Shown in pieces: positions 37,901 to 52,800 of a stretch of DNA of 64,000 nucleotides. The DNA is from Dactylellina haptotyla (taxonomy: Eukaryota > Ascomycota > Orbiliomycetes > Orbiliales > Orbiliaceae). The first letter of the stretch is position 1; each line of letters begins with the position of its first letter. The stretch spans positions 2,170,001-2,234,000 of the forward strand of contig CM062381.1 of the NCBI GenBank assembly GCA_031310005.1. The letters run 5' to 3'. The position numbers and the translations under genes were made by a program. The notes beneath the pieces were generated by a model. That model saw nothing but the letters and a program-made list of their open reading frames with translations, searched no databases and was not told the origin of the DNA.

Positions 37901-40277
37901 TATTTTGTAAATCCAATACTAAGTAAGATAAGTTATCTGAAACATTAATTTTTTTGATATTTAGGTGTGGCATTTTTTACAATTTCCATTAATTCCAACA
38001 TTTAATTTTCAAAAGTTTATTTAATAAATAGTTTGGTTTTTAGCAATTAGGTGGTGTTATTAATTATTAAAAAGTTAATAAATTTTTTTTAGATTAATTT
38101 TTTGTATAATAAGTCAATAAAAAAATATTAAATAATTTTACAATTTTTTTATAAATAAATTTTAAATTTATGTTAATATATAGTTTTTAAAATTTATTAT
38201 AAATAAATTTCTTTTTAAATTTTATATTCCTTTTATAAGTTATTTAAAAAATTTTAAATAAATTATAAATATATAATTTTTTTTAAAAAAGGGTTTTTTT
38301 ATTTAAAATAATATTTTTTCATAATAAATTTAACATTATTTTTTTATTAAATATTTTTAATTTTTAATTTTTAAAAAGTATATATTTTAAATAAAGCAAT
38401 AAATAAAATAAAAATTCAAATTTTTCTAATATAATTAAATTTAAAAATAATTAAATTAGTATTAAAATATCTTCTTTGTTAATTTAATAAAATATAATAT
38501 TAAATTATTATTTTTTAAAATTCTTTTAAATTACTAATAATTATTTTTATATTTTTAATGTATTTATTATAATTTTCTTAATATTCCCTTATAAATATAT
38601 TATTTTATAATATCTTTTAATTAGCTATTCAAACATTTTTTAAATATTAATTAATAAGATAATTTTATTTAATATATCCTTCCTTATTATATTAATAATA
38701 TATTAATTTATTAAATTTTAAAAATAATTTCCTAATCGCTAATTTTAATTTTAAATCTTCCTAATTCCATAAAAATAATTTAAAAATATTTTTTAAATCC
38801 AATTATTTTCATTTCATTACTATTAATTATTTAATCTTTAATAATTATTTTGAGGAACATATAGAGAATTATTTTAATTCTAAAATAATCGATTTTAATT
38901 TATCACAAAATAATTTCCAAAATTATAAAATAACCAATTTTTTAATTATTATTATAAAATTTAAATTAATTATTTCGTTAATTTAGATGATTCCTTTAGG
39001 ATAGAAATCAATTATAATTATTGCAAATTTATAAAATATTTATTTTATATTTTTAGAAATAATTATTATTAAGTTTATAATTAAATCCTTAATTATATAA
39101 TATTAAATCTTTAAATTATATATAATTATTTTAATGATTTTCTATCTCTATATAAATTTTAACTTTTTAATATAATAGATTAATTATTCTACTATATATC
39201 CAACTATAAAAATATAAATATCAATAATTTAAAAATATTTTCTAATAAATTTAATTTATTATAAATTTTAAATAATGTAAAGAACTTCTTTAGTTTTATT
39301 TTAATATTTGTAAAATTATTTAAATCCTTTAATAAAATATAAATAATTAATAAAAATTTAAATAATATAATTATTATTAATTTTTTATTTTTTATTTTTT
39401 TATTTTTTTATATTACATAAAATAAAAATTATAAATATAAAAATAATTTCTATAAGAAATAAAAAAATAAATTTTATTTTTATCATTTCTAAACTATTAA
39501 TATTAAAAATAAAAATCATAATAATTTATTAAATAAATTAATTAAATTTATATAATAAACTATTAAATTTATTAGGGTTTGGTATTTTTATTTTTATAAT
39601 AAATAAAAAATTAAAATAAATTAACAAAATTTATTAAAAAATTATTAAAATTATTAAAATATTCTTTATTATTATTACTAAAATTTTTATTAAAATTTTT
39701 TAAATTTCCAAAATTAAAACTAATTTATAATAGAATTTATTTATTTAATATAAAATAAAAATAAATTTACTTAATCCTTAGCTAAATTCTAAAACAATTA
39801 GTATAATTTTTTTTTAATTATATTAAATATATTTTATATATTTTTATAAATTTTAATAATTATTTAAGTTATAATAATTATTTTTAAATTCTTTTAAATT
39901 TTTATAATTATTTTTAAATTTTATAAATATCTATTATTATTTAGGATAATAATTTTTTATTAAATATATATAATTCTTTTTTTATACTTATATAATAATA
40001 TTAAAATAGATTTTATTATTGATAATTAAAATTTTATTTTTATTTTAAATAGATTAACTTTAAAATTAATAGAGTAAAGTAATATTTTTTTTATTTTAAA
40101 ATATAAGAATATTTAATTAATTTTGTAAAATTTAATTTTTAATTTATTTATTTAGATATTATGTAAATAAAAATAATCACTTTCTTCATTTGTAATTTTA
40201 TTTAAAGATTATAAAATTTTTAAATTAAAAATACCATTATATATATGCTTTTTTAATTAAAATATAATTAATTAAAA

Positions 40278-40819
40278 TATTATATTTTATATATTATTTA
40301 AAATAATAGTATAAATATATAATATTAAAATATATAATTTTTTATTTAAAATACCTAAGTTTCTTAATAAAAATATATATAAAATTATAAAATATTAAAA
40401 ATAATTTATTTAAAATATATAACAATAATAAAATAAAAATAACTAAATATTAAATTATATTTAAATTAATTAATAAAAATAAAAATATTTTATTAGTTTT
40501 AATAATAATCTTATATATATGAATATTGTAAAATATTTTTTAAAAAAATTCATTCTTCTCATATATTTGTATAAATAAAATATATAAATAAATAAACTTT
40601 TTAAAATTTTTATATTACTTATTTAAACCAAAAAACAAATAAGCAAATAATTATATTATATTATAATATAATATATAGAATAAATAAGCAAACTTTATAG
40701 GTAAATATATTATAAATAATATATATTTATAAATATAAAATACAGTAATAAAAATCAAAACAATATAGCGTAAAGCAAAATATAGGTATTTATACTATCA
40801 AGACTCGTGGTCTGTGACA
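40278..40819 (-). repeat. 5' LTR of element B
   Basis: 542 bp. The outer end (AAGACTCGTGGTCTGTGACA, ends 40819) keeps G/C, the inner end (TATTATATTTTATATATT) is fully converted. Confidence 0.83.
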
Positions 40820-42721
40820 TTTTTTATTTTTTAAAAATTTTAATAAATGATAAATTTATTAATAAAAACTTATTAGTTAGTATAATATAAAAATTATATA
40901 TTATAAAGAAAATTTTTTTTTTAGAGTTAATATTATTAGTTAATAATTTAATTTAATAGTTAAAATTTAATTTAATAAAAAAGTAATTTTTAAAAAAAAG
41001 TAATATATAATAATTTTAATTAATAAAGTTTTTAATTTAATAATATTATAATATATTATTTTATAAATATTTAAAAATTAAATAAATTTAAAACTTTATA
41101 ATTAAAAATTATTTTTAATTTTAAATAAGATAATATATTAAGTAATATATTAAAATATATAATATATATTATTAAAATAAATTTAATTAATATAAATTTT
41201 ATAAAAAACTATATTTCTATAATATATTTTTGATATTTTTTAAATTATTTATAATTTTATTTAAAAGATTACTACCATCTAAATATTTATTAATAAATAT
41301 AATATATAATAAAATTTTAATTTTAATATATAAATTAATTAAAATCTCCTTTTTAAAATTATGGAATTTAAATAAGGAATAAAATTAGAATAAATTTATA
41401 ATTAATAAATTTTAATTAATATAAATTATAAATAAAATATATTTATAATAGAGATATTTTATTCTTTAGCAAGTTTTAAAATTTAGTTAAAAATTAACTT
41501 AATATTAAATTAAATATTATTATTAAAAATATATATTAATAGATAGAATTATTAAATAAATAATTTAAATTATTAAAGTATAACTATATAATTTTTAAAT
41601 ATTATATAAAATAATTAGATTAAATTATTATTAAATTTTAAATTTATATATATATTTAAATATTTAATTATTAAATATATATTGTATAAAATATTTAAAA
41701 ATAGAATTTAATTATAATTTTATTATTTTTAATTTTTAAAAATTTGTATGAAAAATAAATAAATATATGGAAAATATAAAGAAATTTATAATTTATAATA
41801 AATAAATGTTATATTTTTATAATATATATTATATAAAAATTTTTTTAAAAAAGAGATAAAGTATATTTGTTTATTAAATATATTTAATTAAAAATAATTT
41901 AGTAAAAAAATTAGATTATTAGAAATATAGATTTTAAATTATTAAAAATTTAGTAGAAATATTTATAAATTTAAAATTTTAGATTAATTAGAATATATTA
42001 TATATTTTATATTTTAATTTTAAAATTTGTATTATTAAAATTAAGGAGAATTTTAAAATAAAAAAATAAAATTAAAGATTATATAGAGTATAATATTAAA
42101 AGAATATTTAAAATTTAATATAAATAATAAATATTTAATTAGATAATTATTATTTTATAAATTATAAAATAAAGAAAATAATTAAATTAATATATTTTAG
42201 TAAGAATTATAAATATATAATTTTTTTATTAAATATATAAAATTTATTTAATTATTTTTTAAATTTCTTTATCTATAACCTTATAATAATATTATATATT
42301 ATTCTCTTTTATTATTAAGACTTAAACCTAAAATAAATAAATTATTTTAATTAAAATATAGTTTAAATTAATTAAAAATTAAGTAATAAAATTTAATATC
42401 TATAATAAAATATATTTAAAAAGGATGAAGAATTAATTTTATTATTAATATTTAATATATTTATATATATATAGATTTAATTTAGAATGTTTTAAAATTA
42501 GTTTTAATATATATAAAAATTTGGTTTAAAAATATAAAATAAAAGAATAATTTAAATATTTTATATTTATTTAACTTTTATTTAAAAATAATGTTATTAT
42601 TTAAAATTATTAAAATTAATATTATTTAATAATAATTTTAAATTTAAATGTTTAAATATTCAAAAAAAATTTGTTTTTTAATAATAGTTTTTTCTTTTTT
42701 TAATATTAAGTTAAATTTATC
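40820..42721 (+). mobile_element. element G: 3' fragment of the same gypsy family, truncated on both sides
   Basis: 1.9 kb in plus orientation matching element A from about 24,890 to 26,800 (for example the AATTATATATTATAAAGAAAA and TTAATTTAATAGTTAAAATTTAA blocks). It begins abruptly at the right end of element B and is cut at 42,721 by element D. Its 5' half is not found left of element B. Confidence 0.7.
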
Positions 42722-43230
42722 TGTTACACTTTATACACTACCCAATGTAACAATATAAATATATAATACTAAGATATATAAAACTTTCTTTTTATTTAAA
42801 ATACCTAAATCTCTTAATAAAAAATATATATAAAATTATAAAGTATCAAAAATAACTTACCTAAAATATATAATAATTAATAGAGTAAAGATAATTAAAT
42901 ATATTAAATTATATTTAAATTAATTAATAAAGATAAAAACACTTCATCAATCCTAACAATAATATTATATATATTAAAAATTTTATAATTATTATAGTAG
43001 ATTTATAACTCTATACTATAACTCTATAATTTTATAAAAATTTATAAATGTATAAAATTAAATTATATTATACTATAATATAAATACTAAAATAAATAGT
43101 GAAATTTATAAATAAATATATTAAACATAATATATATCTATAAATATAAAATATAGTAATAAAAATTAAAATAATATAATGTAAAATAAAATATTTATAT
43201 TTATATTATCAAAATTTATAATCTATAATA
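42722..43230 (-). repeat. 3' LTR of element D
   Basis: 509 bp, starting TGTTACACTTTATACACTACC at its outer edge with G/C kept, and ending converted (AATCTATAATA). Confidence 0.82.
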
Positions 43231-46037
43231 TTATTTTTTTAAAAATAAATTTCTATATAAATAGCTTTTATAAAATCTAAAATTTTATATAAATAATAAT
43301 AATTAAATATAAATAATAATATATTATTATTATTCTTATATAAAAATTTAATCTTATATATTATTAATTTTACATTAAAATTAAATTTATATAAATTAAA
43401 TTTATATTATAATATAAAATTTATTTTTAAATAAATACTTATATAATTATACATATATAAAAAGATAACAATTAAATTAATATAATAAAATAAAATTTAA
43501 ATTATAAAATATTTTTAAAATAATTAACATATTTTTAAAAAAATAAATGTTTACAAATTATTATATAAAATCATTGATTAAATGTTATTAAAAATAAGCT
43601 TGTTAAATTAAAAAAAAAGAATAAAAATTTAAAGCTAGATGTGAATTTTATTGTAAAAAAAAATAATTCTATTAAATACAAATTTGTAAAAAAAGTAAAT
43701 ATGCTACTTATCTTCATTCAAATTATCCTTACAAATTCCCCAACAATAAATACAATTCTTATTTTTTGAATAAATTTTTTTTAATAATTTTTCTTTTTAA
43801 TAAATCATATTAGCCAAGAATTCAATAATAAATAACAAAAACTCAAAAAATTAAAAAAAAAAATTACCAAATTACTAACTAAGATATCACAATTATAGAC
43901 AAAAGTAATACAATTAAAAAAAAAAATTAAAATATTGGATGATAAGTTTAATTCAACATTAAAAAAAAAAAAAAACAACCATTAAAAAGTAAGAATTTTT
44001 TAAACATTTGGAAAGTTTGAATTTAAAATTATTATCAAATAATATTGATTTTTAATAATTTTTAAATAATAATATTACTTTCCTTAAACAAAAAATCAAA
44101 CAAATATAAAATATCTAAATTATTTTTTTTGTTTTTATGTTTTTTAAATTAAATTTTTTATATATATTAAAACTAACTTTAAAACATTCTAAGTTAATCT
44201 GTATATATATATAAATATATTAAATATTAATAATAAAATTAATTCTTTATCTTTTTTAATATATTTTATTATAAACATTAAATTTTTATTACTTATTTCC
44301 TAATAAATTTAAGTTATACTTAATTAAAATAACTTATTTATTTTTAACTTCAAATTTTAAAAATAATAAAAATAATATATAACATTATTATAAAATTATA
44401 TAAATAAAAATTCAAAAATAATTAAACAAATTTATATATATTTTATAAAAAGTATTATATATATTTATAAATCTTATTAAAATATAATTTATTTATTTTT
44501 TAAATTATTTATTAATTTTCTTAGATTTTCTTTAAAGTCTTCTGGTTAAAATTTAAAATATTCTTTTAAAATATTTTTAAAGAAATTTAAATATAATATT
44601 TTTAACTACTATAAATCATCTTATAGTCCATAAAATAATAACTATTTAATTAAATATCTATTATTTATATTAAATTTTTCAAATATTCTTTTAATATTAT
44701 ATTTTATATAATCTTTAATTTTAAATTTTTTAGTCCTCTCTTAATTTTAATAATATAAATTTTAAAATAAAATATAAAATATACAATATATTTTAATTAA
44801 TTTAAAAATTTTAAATTTATAAGTATTTTATTAAATTTTTAATAATTTGAAAAATCTATATTTTTAATAATCTAGTTTTTTATTAAATCATCCTTTATTT
44901 AATAAATAAATATATATATATATATATATTTTTTTAAAAAATATTTTTATATAATATATATTATAAAAATATAATATTCATTCTATCATAAATTATAAAT
45001 CTTTTTAAAATTCTTATAAAGTTTTTATATTTTTCTATATATTTATTTATTTATAATATAAATTTTTAAAATTAAAAATAATAAAATTATAATTAAATTT
45101 ATTTTTAATGCTTTTATATAATATATTTAATAATTAAATATTTAAATATATTATATATAAATTTAAAATTTAATAATAATTTAATCTATTATTTTATATA
45201 ATATTTAAATATATAATTATATTTTAATAATTTAATTTATTTATTTAATACTAATTTAATTTCTAATTAAATTTTAAAACTTATTAAAGAATAAAATATT
45301 TTTATTATAAATATATTTTATTTATAATTTATATTAATTAAAAATTTATTAATTATAAACTTATTTTAATTTTTATTTTTATTTAAAATTTTATAATTCT
45401 AAAAAAAGATTTTAATTAATTTATATTAAAATTAAAACATTATATATTATATTTATTAATAAATATTTAAATAATAATAATTCTTAGATAAAGTTATAAA
45501 AATAATTTAAAAAATATTAAAATATATTATAAAAATATAATTTTTATAAAATTTATATTAATTAAATTTATTTTAATAATATATATTATATATTTTAATA
45601 TATTGTTTAATATATTATTTTATTTAAAATCAAAAATAATTTTTAATTATAAAATTTTAAATTTATTCAATTTTTAAATATTTATAAAATAATATATTGT
45701 AATATTATTAAATTAATTATTATTATAATTTCTTAATTAGAATATAAAATATATTTTTAAATAAAATAAACTTTTTTTTTATTATAAAGTAATTAAAAAT
45801 ATTTAAATTTTCTAAAAAAATTCTTTTAATAATAAAATATTTTTAATAATTTTTTCTAAAATCTTCTATAAACTAATTCTTTAATATATAAATTATTAAA
45901 TTAAAAACTTTATTAATTAAAATAATTATATATTACTTTTTTTTAAAAATTATTCCTTTATTAAATTGGATTTTAATTATTAAATCAAATCATCTATTAA
46001 TAATATTAATATTAAAATTCTCTTTTTTTTTTATAAT

Positions 46038-46042
46038 ATATG
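46038..46042. repeat. target-site duplication ATATG, left copy (right copy 54519-54523)
   Basis: A perfect 5-bp direct repeat immediately outside both LTR termini of element C, the usual duplication size for Ty3/gypsy integrases. Confidence 0.85.
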
Positions 46043-46549
46043 TGTTACACTTCATACGTTACCCAATGTAACAATACGAATATGCAATACTAAAATATAC
46101 AAAACTTTTTTTTTACCTAGGATACCTAAATCTCTTAGTAAAAAATATATATAAAATTATAAAATATTAAAAATAATTTACTTAAAATATATAATAATAA
46201 TAAAATAAAAATAATTAAATACTAAATTATATTTAAATTAATTAATAAAAATAAGAATATTTTATTAATCCTAAAGATAATCTTATATATAAAAATGGTT
46301 TAATATATTTATAATAAATTATAAATTATAGTAGATTGTGGTTTACAACCTATAATCCATAATAAGTAATAATTTATAAAATATATTATACCATAATTTA
46401 AAATATTAAATAAGTAAGTAGACTTTATAATTAAATATATTAAAAATAATATATATCTATAAATATAAAATATAATAATAAAAATTAAAATAATATAGTA
46501 TAAAATAAAGTATAAATATTTATATTATTAAAATTTATAATTTATAATA
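46043..46549 (-). repeat. 3' LTR of element C
   Basis: 507 bp. The outer ~65 bp (TGTTACACTTCATACGTTACCC) are G/C-retaining; the inner end is converted. Confidence 0.86.
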
Positions 46550-49500
46550 TTATTTTTTTTTTTTAAAATAAGCTTCTATATAAATAATTTTTCTATAAAA
46601 TTTAAAATTCTATATAAATAATAATAATTAAATATAGAATAATAATATATTATTATTATTTTTATATAAAAATTCGATTTTATATTTTATTAATTTTTAT
46701 ATTAAAATTAAATCTATATAAAATAATAATTTATATTATAATATAAGATTTATTTTAGAATAAGTACTTATATAATTATATATATATAAAAATATAATAA
46801 TCAAATTAAAATAACAAAATAAAATTTAAATTATAAAATATTTTTATAAATAAAAATAATCAATATATTTCTAAAAATAATAATATTAGTAGATTATCAT
46901 ATAAAATCATCAACCAAATAATATCAAAATCAAACTTACCGTATTGAAATATAAAAAAAAAAAATTCAAATAGTTTATAAATTTTATAAAAAATATAATT
47001 TTTCTTATATTATAGAATCCTTTAATAAAAAATATTTTAATTATATTTATTATAATTATAATTATATTTAAAAAACAATTAATAAATTTTCATAATTTTT
47101 ATATTATTAACAAAGCTAATTATTTTATAATAAATTATATTTTTTAATAGTTGAATTAAAATAAATAGAATTATATAAAATAAAAATATTTAAATTTTAT
47201 TATTTATTAAAATATTAGATTTAAATAAAGATAATATATTTATAAAAAAAAATTTAATAAATAAAAATAAAATTAATTTTTAAAAAAAGAATTTATTATT
47301 AAAAATAGGAAGATTTTAAATAATTTTAAAATTAAACCTAAAATTATTATCAAATAATATTAATTTTTAATAATTTTAAATAATAATATTATTTTTTTAA
47401 ATAAGAAGTTGAATAAATATAATATATAAATTAAGTTTTTAAATATAATTGATTAAAAAGGTTTAAACCATTTCCTTATTTAATTATACTTAAGTATATT
47501 AAGTATTATATAATTTTTCTAAATCTTCTTTTAAATTATTTATTTAAAATTTTAATATTTTTTCTAAAATAATCTTAAATTAGCTTTAAAAAGATATTAT
47601 TCTCTAATTTCTAAAATTATCCTATAATCTATAAAATAGTGATCATCTAATCAAATATTTATTATTTTTATTAAATTTATTAAATATTCTTATAATTTTA
47701 TATTTTATATAATCTTTATATTCTAGTTTTTTATTTTTAAGTTTTTTTAAACTTAGAAAATTAGTTTTAAAATAAAATATAAAAATAATAATAGATTTAA
47801 ATAGATTTTAAAATTTCAAATTTAAAAATATTATTATTAAATTTTTTAATAATAATAAAAATTTATATTTTAATAATTTAATTTTTTACTTTATCATCCT
47901 TTCTATTTAATATATTTAATAAATAAATATATTTTATTTTTTTTAAAAAAGTACTTTTATATATTATTAATTATAATAATATATATATTTTATTATAAAT
48001 TAAAATCTTTTATATATTATTATAAAAATTTATATTTTTAATAAATTTTATTTTTAAAATTATTTTCTTAAATATTATAAAAATAATATTATAGTAAGAT
48101 TTTATTTTTTAAATACTTTATAAAATATATACTTAATAAATAAATATTTAAATATATTATAAATAAATTTAAAATATAATAATAATTTAATTTAATTATT
48201 TTATACCATATTGAAAAACTTTTAATTATATTTTAATAATTTAAATAATTTATTTTATAACTTTATTTATCTAAATACATTTTTTACTAATAATATTAAT
48301 TTTAGTACCAATTTGATTCCTAACTAAGTTTTAGAATTTATTAATAAATAATATATTTTATTATAGATATATTTAAATTATAATCTATATTAATTAAAGA
48401 TTTATTTATTATAAACTTATTTAAATTTAAATTTTATAATTTTAAGATTATTATTTTATTAAATTTGCAAATAATAACTAGAACTTTATCATAAATAGTA
48501 TTCATAAAAGGGTCTTTTAAAAAAGGCATTTTTTATATAAAATTATATAAAATGATTTAAAATAATCCTAAAAGTATATTATAAGATTATAATTTTTTAT
48601 AAAATAAATATCAATTAAATTTATTTTAATAATATATATTATAAATTTTAATATATTATTTAATATATTATTACATTTAAAATCAAAATAAAATTTAATT
48701 AAAAGTTTCTAAATATTTTAATTCCTAAATATCTATAAATTAATATATTATAATATTATTTAATAAATTATTATTAAAATTTTTAATAAAAATATAAAAA
48801 AATCTTTAAAAAATAAATTTTTTTCTATCATAAAATAATTTAAAATATTAAAATCTTTTAATAATATTTTTATAATAGAATATTTATTATAATTTTATTT
48901 AAAATTTTTATAAATTAGTTTTTAAAATATAAGAGATATAATTAAAATTTTATTAATTAAAATAATTATATATTATTTTTTTAAGAATAATTTTTTATTA
49001 AATTGGATTTTAATTATTAAGTTAGGTTGTTGATTGATAATATTAATTTTAAAATTTTTTTTTATAATATATAATTTTTATATTGTATTGATTGATAAAT
49101 TCTTATTAATAAATTTATTATTTGTTAAAATTTTTAAATAATAAGAAGTAGATAAGGTTTTATAATTTAAATATATTATAAAAATTCCTAATTTAGAGAT
49201 ATATTTTCTATATTTTATAAATTTAAATAATAGTTATTAATTTTTATTATAAATAAAATATTATAATTTAATAATATTAAATTTATAAAATAAATAGGTA
49301 ATAAAGTGTTATTTTTAATTTAATTATAACTAATATAGATAGGCTTTTAATATAGTGTTAAAAGTATTTATTTTAATTTTAATAAATAAATTAAAATTAT
49401 ATAGTTTAAAAATAGGGGCTACAAAGAATAATTTTTTAAATATATTAAAAATGTGTATTTAATTAGGGGTTATATTAAAATATATATTTATTTTTATTAG

Positions 49501-49593
49501 TTTTAAGAGGGTAATAAATATATAATTATATTATTTAATAAATTGTTAATAATAATTATAAAGTCTTAAAAAAGCTTAAATATTTTTAATATT

Positions 49594-49848
49594 TTAAGGT
49601 TGGGGCCATTTTTGGATTATATTAATTTTTTTAGGATTTATTTTAATTTTTTTGATTATAATAATAATTTTAAAGAATTTATATTTTATAATTTCAAATT
49701 CCATTTTTTCCAATTTAATTTTAAAATTATATTTGTTTAATGTTTTAAGAATAATGATGATATGTTGTTGGTATTTTTTAAAGTTTATATTATAAATTAA
49801 TATATTATTAAAATAGATAATATATATTTTATTAATATAATCTTTCAA
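49594..49848 (-). pseudogene. reverse-transcriptase fragment of element C, catalytic aspartates lost
   Basis: An 84-codon open stretch reads YFNNILIYN, then HIIIILKTLNKYNFKIKLEK and MEFEIIKYKFFKIIIII, ending KINIIQKWPQP. This follows Ty3/gypsy RT (Y-x-D-D-I-L-I-Y-S, H-x-x-H/VL-L, K-C-E-F, K-I-x-x-I-x-x-W-P-x-P) closely. The active-site DD is now NN, and E/G positions have become K/I, as G-to-A changes on the coding strand predict. It is open only because AT-conversion left no stop in this stretch; no function. Confidence 0.85.
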
Positions 49849-52800
49849 TATATGATTTATAAAAATTTGAAAAAATATTAGAATATTAATTAATCCTATA
49901 AGTATAATTAAATATTTAAATAAGTTATAATAATATTTAAATACTATTTTTAAATATTTTTTAAATGATATATAAATTATGGTAAATAATAATAATAAAT
50001 TTAATAAAGTGAGTTATTTTAATAAAATAGTTTAATAATTTGTTGATTTAAGATAAATTATTACAATTTTAATAATAATAGTGTTAAAACTAATAGTTGA
50101 TATAGATTTATAATTTTTATTTTTAAGAATGAAAAGATTAAATATTTAATTAAAAATTTAAAAATAGATGTATTTTTATAAGTTTTCTTTAATATATTTT
50201 TAAGAGTTTTAAATTTTTTTAATATAAGTGTAGATAAATAAAATTTAAAAATAATATTTTTATAATAATATTTTATAAATAAATTTATTAAATAATAATA
50301 ATATGTTTTTATTTTTAATTTTTAAAAATTTAAATCTATTTAAGGATTTATTTTAGGATTTTAAAAAATAAAATATTTTTAATAATTTCTTTAATAATTT
50401 GAATGATATCTTTAACTTTAAACCATATTTGTTTAAAAATATTAAATTTATTATAAAAATAATAATAGATTTTTTATTTAAAAATATTTATAAATCATAA
50501 ATAAATTTTTTTAACTATTTATAAATAATTTATTAAATTTAATATAAATTTTATTAATATTTGTAATAAATAAATTCAATAATTTTATTTTAAAATTAAT
50601 AATTGGATCATAGTTTTCCAATTAGTTATATCCTAAAATAAGATTATTATTAAAATTAAAAATATTAATAATTTGTTTTTCAAAATATTTATTAATAATA
50701 AAAGTAATATATTAATTTTATATTTAATTATTCTTAAAAAGCTTTTTTAAAATAACAATATTATATATAATATTTTTAAATTATATTATATTTTTTAATA
50801 TATTTTTTAAAATATATATAATTTCTACTTTATTATTTATAAAAGCTTGTATAAAATTTCTATTGATAGTATAAGATATTTAAAAAATATTATTTTTTAA
50901 TTTAATTAAAAATTTTATTAAATTCTTTTTAATAAAGTTAAAATTGATAATTTAATATATATTATATTAAAGCTTTTTAATTTAAAATATTATATTATTT
51001 AATATTATTAAATTTATATTATTGATAATATTCCTAATTTCTTTTATTTTTAAAAATTAAATAATATGTTTATTATAATTAAAATATTTTATTAATAATT
51101 TTAAATATAAAATTTAAATTTTTTATAATAAAATTATTATTTATAATTTAAGTAATTTATAAGTATATAATTTTAAAATTTTTTTTTTAATATATTATAA
51201 AATATATAGTCTATTTTTATATATAATTAATATAAGTATATAAATTTTATTATAAAAATAATAATAAAAGTTTTAATTTATAAAATTAATATTTTTCCTT
51301 TAATTTTTATAATATTAATTTTAATATTATTTTAATAGTATTATAATTTTTATATAAGATTAATATATTTTATAATTTAAAATTTATTTTTATAATAATA
51401 AACATTATAAAATATATAATTTATTGATAAAATTTATAAAGGTTTTTTCATTATTTTTCTATATTTATAATCGAAAATAATTATTTAATTACAAATCTAA
51501 TATATAAATTTAATTAAATTTATATTTAAAATATCTATATAATTGGTATTAATATATTTTATATAATTTTATATATTAATTAATAAATTGAGGCTAACTA
51601 TATTATTATCAATATAAAATATTAGGTAATTATATTTCTATAAATCCAATACTAAATAAAATAAGTTATCAAAAACATTAATTTTCTTAATATCTAAATA
51701 TAACATTTTATAATTTTTATTAATTCTAATATTTAATTTTTAAAATTTGTTTATAATAGTTTAGTTTAATAATTAAATAATACTATTAATTATTAAAAGT
51801 TAGTTAACTTTCTAAATTAATTTTTTATATAATAGATCAATAAAAAATATCAAATAATTTTATAATTTTTTTATAAATAAATTTTAAATTTATATTAATA
51901 TATAATTTTTAAAATTCATTATAAATAAATTTTTTTTTAAATCTTATATTCTTTTTAAAAATTATTAAAAAAATTTTATATAAATTACAAGTATATAATT
52001 TTTTTTAAAAAAAAAAATTTTTATTTAAAATAATATTTTTTTATAATAAATTCCACTTCAATTTTTTTTTTTTTATTATTAAACTTCTTTTATTTTTAAT
52101 TTTTAAAAAATATATATTTTAAATAAAATAATAAATGGAATAAAGGTTTGAATTCTTTCTAGTGCAGTTAAGATTTAAAAAACAACTAAATCAATACTAA
52201 AAAAATCTTTTTTATTAATTTAATAAAAAATAATATTAAATTACCATTCTTTTTATAATTTTTCTTTAAATTATTAATAATTATTTTTATATTTTTTAAT
52301 ATATTTATTATAGTTTTTTTAATTTCTTTTATAATTATATTATTCTTATAATATTTTTTAATTAACTATTCTAATATTTTAAATATTAATTAATAAAATA
52401 ATTTTATTTAATATATTCTTCCTTATTATACTAGTAATATATTAATTTATTAGATTTTAAAAGATGATTTTTAAATTGTTAATTTTAATTTTAAATTTTT
52501 TAATTTTATAGAAAATAATTTAAAAATATTTTTTAAAATTTAATTATTTTTATTTTATTACTATTAATTATTTAATCTTTAATAATTATTCTAAAATATA
52601 TAAAAATTATTTTAATTCTAAAATAATCAATTTTAATTTATTATAAAATAATTTTAAAATTATAAAAATTAATTTAATTATTATTACAAAGTCTAAATTA
52701 ATTATTCTATTAATTTAAATAATTTCAAAAATTAAAAAATTAATTATAATTATTATAATTTTAAAAATATTTATTTTATATTTTTAAAGTAATTATTATT

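Larger units (their letters stand above)
32217..40819 (-). mobile_element. element B: full-length Ty3/gypsy-type LTR retrotransposon, RIP-mutated
   Basis: An 8,603-bp unit of the same family as A in inverted orientation, with LTRs at 32217-32764 and 40278-40819 and a 7.5 kb interior. RT-region sequence lies near 35,900-36,300 on the minus strand. The LTRs are about 40 bp longer than in A, with extra ATAAACAAA-rich sequence. The 5-bp flanks TTTAA and TTTTT do not match. No frame is open. Confidence 0.85.
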
